This document shows positions 49,992-59,152 of a stretch of 64,000 nt of DNA, in pieces. Source of the DNA: Saccharomonospora cyanea NA-134 (GTDB lineage: Bacteria > Actinomycetota > Actinomycetes > Mycobacteriales > Pseudonocardiaceae). Location of the stretch: contig NZ_CM001440.1 of NCBI RefSeq assembly GCF_000244975.1, positions 5,041,498-5,105,497 on the forward strand. The letters are read 5' to 3'. The first letter of the stretch is position 1. Each line of letters starts with the position of its first letter. The position numbers and the translations under genes are program-made. Under the pieces are notes generated by a model. It had not been told where the DNA came from, did no database searches, and was given only the letters and a program-made list of their open reading frames with translations.

Positions 49992-51170
49992 TCAGGCCCC
50001 CCACCCTGCGGCGTTACCGCCGACGCGTTCGGCCCTGACCTTCTCCGCGTGACCGCTGCGCCGGTACGCCTCCAGCGGGTCGGGGTCGAGTCCCATCTCC
50101 TCGCGTAGCTCCGCGAGCAGGGGACGCACGTCGGTGGAGAACGCGTCCACCAGCACGGCGTTCGCTCCGAGGACGTCCCCGGCCCGCTGCGCCGAGGCGA
50201 GCGCGTCGGTGTCCACGAGCAGGGCCTTGGCCGTGGCCTCCTGCACGTTCATCACCGAGCGGATCAACGCGGGGATCTTCGGCTCGATGTTGTGGCACTG
50301 GTCGAGCATGAACGCCACGCCCGAACTCGGGTCGAGCCCACCGCCGAGCACGATCTCCACCATGATGCGGAAGAGCTGGTACGGGTCCGCCGCACCGACC
50401 ATGAGGTCGTCGTCGGCGTAGAACCGCGAGTTGAAGTGGAACCCGCCCAGCCTGCCCTTGCGCAGCAGGAACGCGACGATGAACTCGATGTTGGTTCCGG
50501 GTGCGTGGTGCCCGGTGTCCACCAGTACCTGCGCCTTCGGACCCAGTTCGAGGCAGTGCGCGTAGCTGGTGCCCCAGTCGGGCACGTCGGTGGCGTAGAA
50601 GGCGGGTTCGAAGAACTTGTACTCCAGCAACATCCGCTGGTCGTCACCGAGTCGCTCGTAGACGGTCGTGAGCGCCTCCTCCAGCCGCGCCTGGCGGTCG
50701 GCGATCGAGTCCTGCCCCGGGTAGTTGAGGCCGTCGGCGAGCCACACCGAGAGGTCCCGCGAGCCAGTGACGTCCATGATGTCGACGCATTCGAGCAGGT
50801 GGTCGACGGCCTTGCGGCGCACGGCCGGGTCCGGGTTGCAGACACTGCCGAGGCGGTAGTCGTCCTCCTGGAAGACGTTCGGGTTCACGGCTCCGATCCG
50901 CACGCCCGCGTCCTCGGCGTGCCGGGCCAGGTCGGCGTAGTCGGACACCTTGTCCCACGGGATGTGCACGGCCACGCTCGGGGCCACCCCGGTGAAGCGG
51001 TGCACCGTCGCCGCGTCGTCGATCTTCTCGTAGGCGTTGCGGGGAACGCCCTCCTGGGCGAACACCTTGAAGCGAGTGCCCGAGTTGCCGAAGGCCCACG
51101 ACGGGGTCTCGATGTGCTGCGCCCGCAGTGCGGCCTTGACGGCTGCACGGTCGGAGTGGTCGGCGGACAT
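49992..51170 (-). CDS. rhaI: L-rhamnose isomerase (RhaI type)
   Basis: A 392-residue TIM-barrel isomerase of the RhaI family converting L-rhamnose to L-rhamnulose. Distinctive segments: [52 protein letters not shown] (metal Glu), [15 protein letters not shown] (His), [19 protein letters not shown] (metal ligands) and [20 protein letters not shown] 51170. This is the non-E. coli rhamnose isomerase type common in actinobacteria and Rhizobiales. It starts the catabolic block after the mutarotase. Confidence 0.94.
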   Translation of the reverse strand: MSADHSDRAAVKAALRAQHIETPSWAFGNSGTRFKVFAQEGVPRNAYEKIDDAATVHRFTGVAPSVAVHIPWDKVSDYADLARHAEDAGVRIGAVNPNVFQEDDYRLGSVCNPDPAVRRKAVDHLLECVDIMDVTGSRDLSVWLADGLNYPGQDSIADRQARLEEALTTVYERLGDDQRMLLEYKFFEPAFYATDVPDWGTSYAHCLELGPKAQVLVDTGHHAPGTNIEFIVAFLLRKGRLGGFHFNSRFYADDDLMVGAADPYQLFRIMVEIVLGGGLDPSSGVAFMLDQCHNIEPKIPALIRSVMNVQEATAKALLVDTDALASAQRAGDVLGANAVLVDAFSTDVRPLLAELREEMGLDPDPLEAYRRSGHAEKVRAERVGGNAAGWGA

Positions 51171-51203
51171 GATGAGGTTGTGCCTCCTTGCTCGATCGCC
51201 TCG

Positions 51204-51536
51204 TCAGGCGAGGTGGAAGACTTCGGTCAACGGCACGATGCCCTCGTCGGGCCTGCCGTCGAGGTTCTCGAAGAACGGCGCCATCTCCGCCTGCCAGCGG
51301 GCGTTGACGTCGGTGGCGGCCATGCCCTCGACCGCCGCGTCGAAGTCGTCGGTCTCGAAGTAGCCCACGAGCTGGCCGTCGGGCGCGAGGAACAGCGAGT
51401 AGTTGCGCCAGCCGGTGTCGCGGAGAGCCTGTTGCATCTCGGGCCACACCTCCGCGTGCCTGCGGCGGTACTCCTCCATCCGGTCCGGCTTGACCCGCAG
51501 CAGGAAGCAGATCCGCCTCGGTTCGCCGTCTGCCAT
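51204..51536 (-). CDS. rhaM: L-rhamnose mutarotase
   Basis: A 110-residue dimeric ferredoxin-like-fold protein interconverting alpha and beta anomers of L-rhamnose. Motifs: CFLLRVKPDRMEEYRRRHAE with the catalytic His, VWPEMQQALRDTGWRNYSLF, GQLVGYFETDDF and MAPFFENL. ATG 51536; the open frame upstream lies in the binding-protein gap. It sits between the transporter and the isomerase, as in rhizobial rha operons (RhaU). Confidence 0.93.
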   Translation of the reverse strand: MADGEPRRICFLLRVKPDRMEEYRRRHAEVWPEMQQALRDTGWRNYSLFLAPDGQLVGYFETDDFDAAVEGMAATDVNARWQAEMAPFFENLDGRPDEGIVPLTEVFHLA

Positions 51537-51597
51537 CGCAAGAGTCCTTTCGAGGGGGCCGCGAGCGGAGAGCCCGCCCGCGGCCCCGCCGGTCGCG

Positions 51598-52689
51598 TCA
51601 GAAGTCGTAGTCGTCGATGTTGTCGGCGTTGAACACCGTCGGCGGGCCGAGGATGATCTCGCCGTCCTTGCCGATGGTGCGTTCGCCCAGCTCACCGGCC
51701 TTCAACGTCTCGCCCTCGGCTCCGGTGATCTGGCCCGACGCCAGCGCGGCGGCCGCGTAGCCCGCGAGGTAGCCGAGCTGCTTCGGGTCCCACAGCGCGA
51801 ACTCGGTGACCGTGCCGTCCTTGACGTACTGCCGCATCTGGTTCGGCGTACCGAGCCCGGTCAGCACCACCTCGCCCTTGTACGGCGACGACGAGATGTA
51901 ACGCGCGGCGGCGGCGAGGCCGACCGTCGTGGGCGACACGATGGCCTTCAGGTCCGGGTTGGCCTGCAACAACGCCTGCGTCTCCTGGAAGGACTTCTGG
52001 TCGTCGTCGTCACCGTAGGCGACCGTGACGAGCTCGATGTCGGAGTACTCCGGCTTCGACAGCTCGTCCTTCATGTACTCGATCCAGGTGTTCTGGTTCG
52101 TCGCGTTGGGCGTCGCCGAGAGGATGGCGATCTTGCCCTTGTGGTCGATCTGCTCGGCGACCATCTGGATCTGCTTCCGGCCGATCGACTCCGAGTCGGC
52201 CTGGTTGACGAACACCTGGCGGGCGTCGGTGGCGGCGTCGGAGTCGTAGGTCACCACGGCGATGCCCTTCGACATCGCGTCCTTCAGGGCCGGGGCGACC
52301 GCGTTGGGGTCGTTGGCCGCGATCACGATCGCGTCCTGCCGCTGCTGGATCAGCGTGTTGATGTAGGAGACCTGCGACGACGCGGACGCGTCGGACGGGC
52401 CGACCTCCTTGCCCTCACCACCGAGTTCGGTGACGGCCTCGATGCCGCCCTCGTCGACGATGTTCTCGTACGGGTTGTCGATCTCCTTCGGCAGGAAGGT
52501 GATCTTCAGGCCCTCCTTGATGGGAGCGTCCGGGTTCGCGGTCGCCTGCGGGCCCTCCTCGGAGCCACCGCCCGAGGCGGCGTCCGAACCCTTCGTCGTC
52601 CCGCCGCAGCCCGCGATCAACGCCGCCGCCAGGCCTGCGGCGGTCACGGCGAGCGCCGTCCGGCTTCTCCTCCATCGCGAGTGGATCAT
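51598..52689 (-). CDS. rhaS: Rhamnose ABC transporter substrate-binding lipoprotein
   Basis: A 363-residue periplasmic-binding-protein-like lipoprotein: signal RTALAVTAAGLAAALIAGC with lipobox LIAGC, Ser/Gly linker, then the sugar-binding fold (ITFLPKEIDNPYENIVDEGG, QRQDAIVIAANDPNAVAPAL, KGIAVVTYDSDAATDARQVF, GEVVLTGLGTPNQMRQYVKD). The KEIDNPY segment is typical of RhaS. ATG 52689 follows GGAGG by 7 nt. Captures L-rhamnose for the permeases encoded upstream. Confidence 0.92.
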   Translation of the reverse strand: MIHSRWRRSRTALAVTAAGLAAALIAGCGGTTKGSDAASGGGSEEGPQATANPDAPIKEGLKITFLPKEIDNPYENIVDEGGIEAVTELGGEGKEVGPSDASASSQVSYINTLIQQRQDAIVIAANDPNAVAPALKDAMSKGIAVVTYDSDAATDARQVFVNQADSESIGRKQIQMVAEQIDHKGKIAILSATPNATNQNTWIEYMKDELSKPEYSDIELVTVAYGDDDDQKSFQETQALLQANPDLKAIVSPTTVGLAAAARYISSSPYKGEVVLTGLGTPNQMRQYVKDGTVTEFALWDPKQLGYLAGYAAAALASGQITGAEGETLKAGELGERTIGKDGEIILGPPTVFNADNIDDYDF

Positions 52690-52711
52690 CGTTGGTCCTC
52701 CTCTGTCGTCA

Positions 52712-53752
52712 CTACGAGCGCGCTGGCGCGTCGGCTTGGTCGGCCGCAGGCTCCGCCGTCCGGTCGGGCGGCGCGGGCTCGGCGTTTCGCGAGACCCTCG
52801 ACCTGCGGTTACGGATCGAGTTGGTGACCACCGGGACCAGCACCGAGACGATCAGCAGCAGGCCGCTGACCACGTTCTGGATCTCGTTGGTCACGTCGTT
52901 GAGAATCAGCACGTTGCGCAGGCCCGCCATCAACAGCAGGGCTCCCGCCACGCCCGCCACGGTGCCCCGGCCACCGAAGATCGACACCCCGCCCAGCAGC
53001 ACCGCGGCGACGGCCGTCAACTCCATGCCGAGGGCGTTGTCGGCGCGAGCGCTGTTGTAGCGAAGCGTGTAGATCAGCGACGCCACGGCACACAGCACAC
53101 CGGAGGTGATGTAGAGCGCGAACTTGATGCGGTCGGCCCTGATCCCGGAGAACACGGCGGTCTGCTCACCGAGCCCGATGGCGTACAGCGAGCGCCCGAT
53201 CGGAGTGTGGTGCACCAGCACGGCCACTAGCACGCCCACCACCAGCGCCAAGATCGTGGCGTACGGCAGGAACTCCGCGATCGAGTCGGTCGCCAGCGGC
53301 CGGTAGTTGTCGGGGAATCCCGTGACGGCGCCGTCGCCCAGCACCACGTATGCCAGCCCCCGGTACAGGCCCAGCGTGCCGATGGTGACCGCGAGCGCGG
53401 GAAGACCGAACCTCACGATCAGAGTGGCGTTCACCGAACCCAGCACGGCCCCGGCGAACAACACGATCGGCACGATCGTCTCGAACGGCAGACCCGAGTT
53501 CCACAACACGCCGGTGAGCGCGGAGCAGAAACCGAGGATCGAGGCCACCGAAAGGTCGATCTGTCCCGTCAGGATGATCGGCAACAGCGCCAGCGCCAGC
53601 AGCGCCACCTCGGTGTAGTCGAGCAGCAGGAAGCTGATGTTTCCGGCCTCGGCGAAGCCCGGTGTGCTCACCGAGCCCCACACGAACACCACCACGCACA
53701 GCAGGGCCAGGATCGATTCCCAGCGCAGCACCTTCTCACGCACGCCGCTCAC
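52712..53752 (-). CDS. rhaQ: Rhamnose ABC transporter permease
   Basis: A 346-residue RbsC-type permease with about ten helices (ILALLCVVVFVWGSVSTPGF, LALALLPIILTGQIDLSVAS, GTVAGVAGALLLMAGLRNVL). The conserved EAA-like loop ELTAVAAVLLGGVSIFGGRG is present. The C-terminus has an Arg/Pro/Ala tail. GTG 53752 overlaps the stop of the other permease by 17 nt. Works with RhaS, RhaT and the second permease, which is interrupted in this sequence. Confidence 0.9.
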   Translation of the reverse strand: MSGVREKVLRWESILALLCVVVFVWGSVSTPGFAEAGNISFLLLDYTEVALLALALLPIILTGQIDLSVASILGFCSALTGVLWNSGLPFETIVPIVLFAGAVLGSVNATLIVRFGLPALAVTIGTLGLYRGLAYVVLGDGAVTGFPDNYRPLATDSIAEFLPYATILALVVGVLVAVLVHHTPIGRSLYAIGLGEQTAVFSGIRADRIKFALYITSGVLCAVASLIYTLRYNSARADNALGMELTAVAAVLLGGVSIFGGRGTVAGVAGALLLMAGLRNVLILNDVTNEIQNVVSGLLLIVSVLVPVVTNSIRNRRSRVSRNAEPAPPDRTAEPAADQADAPARS

Positions 53753-54739
53753 TCCTTTCCCTGCGCAGTCGTTCCGACAGCCGGACCATCACGGCCCGGT
53801 CCAACGAGATCGCCAGCAGCAGTGCCGCGCCGTCGACGGCGCGCTGCCAGAAGGCGGGAACCCCGAGGATCGGAAGCGCGGAGGTGATGGTGGTGAGCAG
53901 CAGCGCGCCCAGCACCGCACCGAGCACCGTGCCGCTGCCACCGAAGATCGCGACCCCACCGACCACGACGGCGGCCACGACACTGAGTTCCTCGCCCGTA
54001 CCGACGGAGGCGTTGATCGTTCCGAAGTACGACGCGTGCAGCACTCCGGCCAGCCCCACGAGCGCACCCGAGATCACGAACGCCGAGAACACCCGCTTGC
54101 CCGCCGGGATACCGGCCAGCCGAGCGGCGTCCGGGTTCGACCCGATGGCGTACAACTCGCGGCCCGACCGCCAGTTGTGCAACGCGTACCCCGCGACGGC
54201 CAGCACGACGAGCATGATCAACGTGAGGTTGGGGATGCCGAGCACCGAACCGCTGCCGAAGGCCAGGAAGTCGGGCGACATCTGGTCGGCGTTGATCTGC
54301 AACACCCCGGTGGCGCTGGCCCAACCGTGGTCGAGACCGCGGAACACGTACAGCGTTCCCAGCGTGACCACGAGAGCGGGCACCTTCGCCACTGTGCCAC
54401 GAGCGCACCGTTGATCGCACCGCACACCGCGCCGAGCGCCATCCCCGCCAGCACGACGAGCAGCGTCGGCGTCTCCTGGTCGGCCAGGAACAGCTGCCCG
54501 GACAGGTAGGCCGTCAACCCCATCACCGAGCCCACGGAGAGGTCGATGTTGCGGGTGATCACAAGCAGGGTCTGCCCGATGGCGAGCAACCCGATGATCG
54601 AGGCGTTGAGGAAGAGGTCGTGCACGCCCTGGGCGCTGAGGAACGACGGGCTGACCACCGTCGTCACCGCCACCACGGCGACGAAGGCGCCGATGATGCT
54701 CAGCTCTCGCCCGGACAGCACTTCGCGGATGCGGCTCAT
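53736..54739 (-). pseudogene. rhaP: Rhamnose ABC transporter permease, frameshifted
   Basis: The N-terminal half (ATG 54739: MSRIREVLSGRELSIIGAFV, TLLVITRNIDLSVGSVMGL, CGAINGALVA) and the C-terminal half (KVPALVVTLGTLYVFRGLDH, ELSVVAAVVVGGVAIFGGSG to TGA 53736) are in different frames. The break is at about 54385-54395 in the minus-strand sequence GTGGCACAGTGGCGAAG; adding one base after GTGGC restores one continuous RbsC-type permease of about 333 residues. Either a real inactivating mutation, which would cripple the transporter unless RhaQ suffices, or a sequencing error. Both ends keep normal couplings (ATGA with the ATPase). Confidence 0.8.
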
Positions 54740-56259
54740 GTCGCCGTCCCGTTCCCGGTAGCCGCGTACATGACGGACTCCTCTGTCGCTTCGTCGCCGG
54801 GCAGTTCGGCGGTGATTCGTCCTTCGTGCATGACGAGCACGCGATCGGCCATGCCGAGCACCTCGGGCAGCTCCGAGGAGATCAGCAGCACGGCCATCCC
54901 CTTCGCCGCCAGGTCGGACAGCAGTGCGTGCACCTCGACCTTCGCGCCGATGTCGATACCGCGCGTCGGCTCGTCGACGATGAGCACGGACGGCTCGGTC
55001 GCCAACCACTTGCCGAGCACGACCTTCTGCTGGTTACCACCCGACAGCGTGCCCGCCGGGTCGGAAAGGCGCCCGTACTTCAGCGACAGCTTCTCGCCCC
55101 AGCTGCGCGCGAGTTCTCGTTCCTTCGCCGCCCTCGTGAGCCCACCCGGCGAAACCTGACGCAGCCGGGCGAGTGCGGCGTTGCGCTCGATGGGAAGTTC
55201 CAGCACCAATCCCTGTTCCCTGCGGTCCTCGGGAACGAGGGCGAGTCCCGCGTCGATGGCCTTACGCGGATCGCCCTTCGGCAGCGCCTTGCCCTTCAGC
55301 GAGACGGAACCCGAGTCGTAGTCGTCCACGCCGAACACCGCGCGGGCCACTTCGGACCGTCCGGACCCGACGAGACCGGCCAGACCCACGATCTCGCCCT
55401 CACGCACGGAGAAGGAGATGTCGGCGAACACGCCCTCGCGCGTCAGGTTCCGTACCGACAGCACCTCGTCCCCGGCCGTGGTGTCCCGCTTCGGGAACAA
55501 CTGCTCGACCGAACGGCCGACCATGTTGCGCACCAGCGTGTCCCGGTCTACCTCGTGCATGGCCGACGTCGCCACGAACGTGCCGTCGCGGAGCACCGTG
55601 ACGCGGTCGCACAGCGCGTACATCTCGTCGAGCCGGTGGGAGATGAACAGCAGGGCCGCTCCGTCCTCGGCCAGACCGCGGGCCACGCGGAAGAGCCGTT
55701 CCGCCTCGACCGCCGACAGCGCGGCGGTGGGCTCGTCCATCACGATGATCCGCGCGTCCGACACCAGCGCCTTGGCGATCTCGATGATCTGCTGGTCGGC
55801 GATGGACAGACCCCTGGTCTGCCGCGCGGGATCGATCGGCACCCCCAGACGCTCGAACACCTCGGTGGCCCTGCGGTGCATCGTGCGCCTGTCGATACGG
55901 CGTCCGGGGCGCAGCGGCTGCCGCCCCATGAAGACGTTCTCCGCGACGGACAGATCGGGGAACTGGATCGGTTCCTGGTGGATGACGGCGACGCCACGTT
56001 GCTGGGCTTCGCGTGGTGCGCCGAAGCTCACCGGACGGCCGTCCATGAGTACCTCGCCGGTGTCCGGCTGGTGCTCGCCGCCGATGATCCGGACGACGGT
56101 CGACTTCCCGGCACCGTTCTCACCGGCCAGCGCGTGCACCTCTCCGGCCCTCAACGCGAGGGAAACACCGCGGAGCGCCCGGACGGCCTGGAACGACTTG
56201 GTGACGTCGACCAGCTCCAGCAACGGTGGTGCGGCGGAGTGTTCCGGTGCTCCCACCAT
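54736..56259 (-). CDS. rhaT: Rhamnose ABC transporter ATP-binding protein
   Basis: A 507-residue double ATPase of the RbsA/RhaT type. First cassette: Walker A GENGAGKST, signature LSIADQQIIEIAKAL, Walker B IIVMDEPTAALSAVE, switch LLFISHRLDEM. Second cassette: degenerate Walker A GLVGSGRSEV, signature LSGGNQQKVVLGKWL, Walker B VLIVDEPTRGIDIGAK, LLISSELPEVLGM. ATG 56259 is 1 nt after GGAGG; the next codon, GTG 56256, has better spacing and may be the true start. First gene of the operon, downstream of a clear promoter and operator. Confidence 0.93.
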   Translation of the reverse strand: MVGAPEHSAAPPLLELVDVTKSFQAVRALRGVSLALRAGEVHALAGENGAGKSTVVRIIGGEHQPDTGEVLMDGRPVSFGAPREAQQRGVAVIHQEPIQFPDLSVAENVFMGRQPLRPGRRIDRRTMHRRATEVFERLGVPIDPARQTRGLSIADQQIIEIAKALVSDARIIVMDEPTAALSAVEAERLFRVARGLAEDGAALLFISHRLDEMYALCDRVTVLRDGTFVATSAMHEVDRDTLVRNMVGRSVEQLFPKRDTTAGDEVLSVRNLTREGVFADISFSVREGEIVGLAGLVGSGRSEVARAVFGVDDYDSGSVSLKGKALPKGDPRKAIDAGLALVPEDRREQGLVLELPIERNAALARLRQVSPGGLTRAAKERELARSWGEKLSLKYGRLSDPAGTLSGGNQQKVVLGKWLATEPSVLIVDEPTRGIDIGAKVEVHALLSDLAAKGMAVLLISSELPEVLGMADRVLVMHEGRITAELPGDEATEESVMYAATGNGTAT

Positions 56260-56281
56260 GCCTCCTTCGTTGGAGTGATCG

Positions 56282-56293
56282 TGAAACGTTTCA
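56282..56293. promoter_or_regulatory. LacI operator of the rhamnose transporter operon
   Basis: TGAAACGTTTCA, a perfect 12-bp palindrome, lies 22 nt upstream of the ATPase gene and downstream of the -10 box, where a bound LacI repressor would block elongation. The core GAAACGTTTC is identical to the site at 39244. Confidence 0.75.
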
Positions 56294-56309
56294 TTCACGA
56301 GGTGCGCCA

Positions 56310-56339
56310 AAGCTAAGGTAGTGCGGCCCAAGACGTCAA
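56310..56339 (-). promoter_or_regulatory. Promoter of the rhamnose operon
   Basis: On the minus strand a -35 TTGACG (complement of 56334-56339) and a -10 TAGCTT (complement of 56310-56315) are separated by 18 nt. This is a good vegetative-type promoter directing transcription toward the transporter genes. Confidence 0.65.
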
Positions 56340-56391
56340 GATCCTGTGCTAACTTGCTCGTAACGACGGTTTCTCAGCGTGATGACGTGGT

Positions 56392-56403
56392 TGACACGTT
56401 TCA
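56392..56403 (+). promoter_or_regulatory. Second LacI-type site before the regulator gene
   Basis: TGACACGTTTCA differs by one base from TGAAACGTTTCA and lies 40 nt before the LacI start. It overlaps a TTGACA hexamer (56391-56396), a possible -35 box, so autorepression is likely. Confidence 0.5.
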
Positions 56404-56442
56404 GCGCTTCAGTGCTTCAATGCTTCGGGGTCGAGGAGGGGC

Positions 56443-57453
56443 ATGTCGCCGAGCATCAAGGACGTCGCCGAGCGCGCGGGTGTTTCCGTGGGCACCGTCT
56501 CCAATGTGCTCAACCACCCCGAGCGGGTCTCGGACACCACGCGCGCGGCGGTCCAGGCCGCCATCTCCGAGCTGGGCTTCGTCCGTAACTCCTCGGCCGC
56601 CCAACTACGGGCGGGCACGAGCCAGTCGATCGGGCTGATCGTGCTCGACATGACGAACCCGTTCTTCCAGTACGTCGCACGCGGTGTCGAGGAGGTGGCC
56701 GACGAGCTCGGCTACGCCGTCGTACTGTGCAATTCGGACGAGCAGGCTGCCAGGGAGAACCGCTACCTGCAGGTACTGGAGGAGCAGCGGGTCCGGGGTG
56801 TGCTCATCACCCCGGTGGAGGTCAGTTCCAAGCGGCTCGACGCGCTGCGTCGCCGCGGCACCCCGACCGTTCTCGTCGACCGCCACGACCCGAGGGTCAA
56901 CTGCTGTTCGGTGGCGGTGGACGACGTGGCGGGCGGTGCCTTCGCGGGAGCACACCTGACCTCGCTCGGGCACGAACGCATCACCTACTACTCCGGCCCC
57001 TTGTCGCTGCGGCAGTGCGCCGACCGGCTCGCGGGACTGCGGCAGGCGGTGCAGGAGGCGGGACTGGACCCGGACCAGGCCGTGGACGTGGTCGAGGAGA
57101 AGGCGCTCAACGCGAGGACGGGCTACGCCGCGGCGAAAGCGCGGCTGGCGAGCGGCGACGACGACACCACCGCCGTGTTCTGCGCCAACGACCTCATGGC
57201 GCTCGGGGTGCTGCGCGCCGCGCTGAGCTCGGGCCGCAAGGTGCCGGACGACCTCGCCATCGTGGGCTACGACGACATCGAGTTCGCCGCCGACGCCACC
57301 GTGCCGCTGACCTCCGTCAGGCAACCGACACAGCAGATCGGTCGCGCGGCGGCGCAGCTCCTCGTCGAGGAGTGCGACCACCCGGACACGCACGCCCACC
57401 AGCAGGTGATGTTCAAACCGGAACTGGTGACCAGGGAGTCCACGACCCGCTGA
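56443..57453 (+). CDS. LacI-family regulator of rhamnose utilisation
   Basis: A 336-residue repressor: N-terminal HTH IKDVAERAGVSVGTVSNVLN with hinge helix RNSSAAQLRAG, then a periplasmic-binding-like effector domain (IGLIVLDMTNPFFQYVARGV, TTAVFCANDLMALGVLRA, IVGYDDIEFAADATVPLTSV). Divergent from the transporter operon with operators on both sides of the gap. The effector is expected to be L-rhamnose or rhamnulose. ATG 56443. Confidence 0.9.
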   Translation: MSPSIKDVAERAGVSVGTVSNVLNHPERVSDTTRAAVQAAISELGFVRNSSAAQLRAGTSQSIGLIVLDMTNPFFQYVARGVEEVADELGYAVVLCNSDEQAARENRYLQVLEEQRVRGVLITPVEVSSKRLDALRRRGTPTVLVDRHDPRVNCCSVAVDDVAGGAFAGAHLTSLGHERITYYSGPLSLRQCADRLAGLRQAVQEAGLDPDQAVDVVEEKALNARTGYAAAKARLASGDDDTTAVFCANDLMALGVLRAALSSGRKVPDDLAIVGYDDIEFAADATVPLTSVRQPTQQIGRAAAQLLVEECDHPDTHAHQQVMFKPELVTRESTTR

Positions 57454-57462
57454 CGAAACACC

Positions 57463-57573
57463 GTGTCCGCACTTCCCGCACGCGTGTCCGCAGCCTACGG
57501 CGCGAACACGCGAACACCGGCTGCAAAGACCCGTACCCAACCTGCGGACACGCGTGCACAGCCTGCGGACACG
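57463..57573. repeat. Cluster of GTGTCCGCA/TGCGGACAC repeats after the LacI gene
   Basis: CGCGTGTCCGCAG at 57481-57493 is exactly inverted as CTGCGGACACGCG at 57542-57554 and partly again as CTGCGGACACG at 57563-57573; GTGTCCGCA occurs at 57463-57471. The 13-bp arms with a 48-nt middle could fold into a large hairpin ending the LacI transcript. No coding frame explains it. Confidence 0.6.
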
Positions 57574-57709
57574 ATCCCTGGGCGGGCGACCCACCATCGG
57601 CGGAGGAGCCGATCCAGCCACACGGACCGAGGTGGGCCCGTTCGTGTGGCTCCTGAGCGCGGCCGGACCCGAAGGGCGAAACGCAACACGGCTACGGTTG
57701 GATTGGACC

Positions 57710-58231
57710 ATGGCATCGGGTCAGGCGGACAGCAGCAGCGTGGCAACTCCCCGACCGGGGCACTACGAGATCGACATCGCGAACTCCACGGTCGCATTCA
57801 CCACGAGACACCTGTTCGGGCTGCTCTCGGTGCCGGGAACGTTCGCCATCTCGGGGGGCACTGCGAACGTCGCCGAACCGATCACGGAGTCCGGCGTGGA
57901 GGTGGAGATCGACGCGGCGAGTTTCCGCACCCCCACACCGCTGCGCGACAAGGTCGTCCGCTCGGCGATGTATCTGAACACCGCCCGGTACCCCACGATC
58001 ACCTTCAGCTCGAAGCAGTGGGACGGAGAAACCCTCACGGGCACGCTCACCGTCTGTGGGGTCGCAAGCCCGGTCGTTCTGCACGTCACGGAGTCGTCCG
58101 TGGACGAGCACTCCTTCACCGCCCGCGCGACGGCGCGTGTCGACCGCACCGACTTCGGCGTCACGGCGACGCGGGGGATGCTCGACCGTTACCTCGACTT
58201 CACTCTCACCGTGCGGTTCGTGAGGCAGTGA
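57710..58231 (+). CDS. YceI-family lipid-binding-like protein
   Basis: A 173-residue YceI-like beta-barrel: YEIDIANSTVAFTTRHLFGL at the N-terminus, TESGVEVEIDAASFRTPTPL, FSSKQWDGETLTGTLTVCG, and ending TARVDRTDFGVTATRGMLDR, LDFTLTVRF. YceI proteins bind polyisoprenoid-like lipids. Unlike the E. coli protein this copy has no signal peptide and is probably cytosolic, as often in actinomycetes. ATG 57710 is followed by MASGQADSSS. Confidence 0.88.
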   Translation: MASGQADSSSVATPRPGHYEIDIANSTVAFTTRHLFGLLSVPGTFAISGGTANVAEPITESGVEVEIDAASFRTPTPLRDKVVRSAMYLNTARYPTITFSSKQWDGETLTGTLTVCGVASPVVLHVTESSVDEHSFTARATARVDRTDFGVTATRGMLDRYLDFTLTVRFVRQ

Positions 58232-58249
58232 GCCGGAAGGCCCCCGCGG

Positions 58250-59107
58250 TCAGACGTACTCGGCGGTCTTCTGCGCACCGCTGGCGTCAGCCTGGAGTCG
58301 CGGGGCCGCCGAGCGGTTCGAAGTGGCCAGCAGGACCGCGACGGCGATCGCCTGGATACCGATGATCATGGCCTGGGTGACGGGGGCCTGGACGCCCAGC
58401 AGGACCATCGTCGAGTTGACCGCGAAGTGCACCGCGATCGAGGCGACGACGCCGGCGCGCTCGTAGGCGCAGCAGCACAGCATGGCCATCGGGACGGAGC
58501 TGGCCGCGAAGAGCACACCGCTCGGGGTCGTGAGACCGAGCTGGTTCTGGACGGTCCCGGTGATGAAGAACAGCGGCAGGTGCCACACGGCCCAGCTGAC
58601 GCCCAGCACCAGGCCGACCTGGAAGCGGCCCGTCGACGCGCGCATCCTCGGGTAGGCGGTGCCGCGCCAGCCCGGCTCCTCGGACAGCGGGCCGGAGATC
58701 ACCATCATGGCGAGGAACATCGCGGGGCCCTGGCTGTTCAGCACGTTCAGCGCGTAGTCGAGGCTCGGCGCGGGGCCGCCCGCCGCGTGCCCCAGGAACG
58801 CGCCCGCCAGCACGGTCGCCGAGGCCAGCACGAGCAGCACCGGCGCCCAGAGCAGGGTCCTGCTCCGGAACCGGATCGCGCGCTCCGGGGCTGGCTCACC
58901 GCGCCGCCCTCGACGGATTCGGATCACCAGTGCCGCGACCAGGGGACCGAAGGCGCCGAACAGGTAGGGCAGTACGGTGGGCGGGTTCATCGCCGGGCCG
59001 CCCATCCCGATCGCCGCACCCCAGGACGCCCAGCTGACGCCGAAGGCGATCGCCGTGAACAGGACGAGGTCGCTGCGGTACCTGCCGGTCGAAGGTGTCG
59101 AGGACAT
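58250..59107 (-). CDS. CPBP-family intramembrane metalloprotease
   Basis: A 285-residue membrane protein with about eight helices. The CPBP motifs are SEEPGWRGTAYPRM (EExxxR) and VSWAVWHLPLFF (H-containing motif 2), with a later HFAVNSTMVLLG (motif 3 His and Asn). Such proteins include CAAX-prenyl endopeptidases and bacteriocin-immunity proteases. ATG 59107 follows AAGGAG. It is 45 nt downstream of the alpha/beta hydrolase and probably in its operon. Confidence 0.88.
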   Translation of the reverse strand: MSSTPSTGRYRSDLVLFTAIAFGVSWASWGAAIGMGGPAMNPPTVLPYLFGAFGPLVAALVIRIRRGRRGEPAPERAIRFRSRTLLWAPVLLVLASATVLAGAFLGHAAGGPAPSLDYALNVLNSQGPAMFLAMMVISGPLSEEPGWRGTAYPRMRASTGRFQVGLVLGVSWAVWHLPLFFITGTVQNQLGLTTPSGVLFAASSVPMAMLCCCAYERAGVVASIAVHFAVNSTMVLLGVQAPVTQAMIIGIQAIAVAVLLATSNRSAAPRLQADASGAQKTAEYV

Positions 59108-59152
59108 GCCGAATACTCCTTGTGTTGGGGTGCCAGGGGTTCGTAGCGGGAA

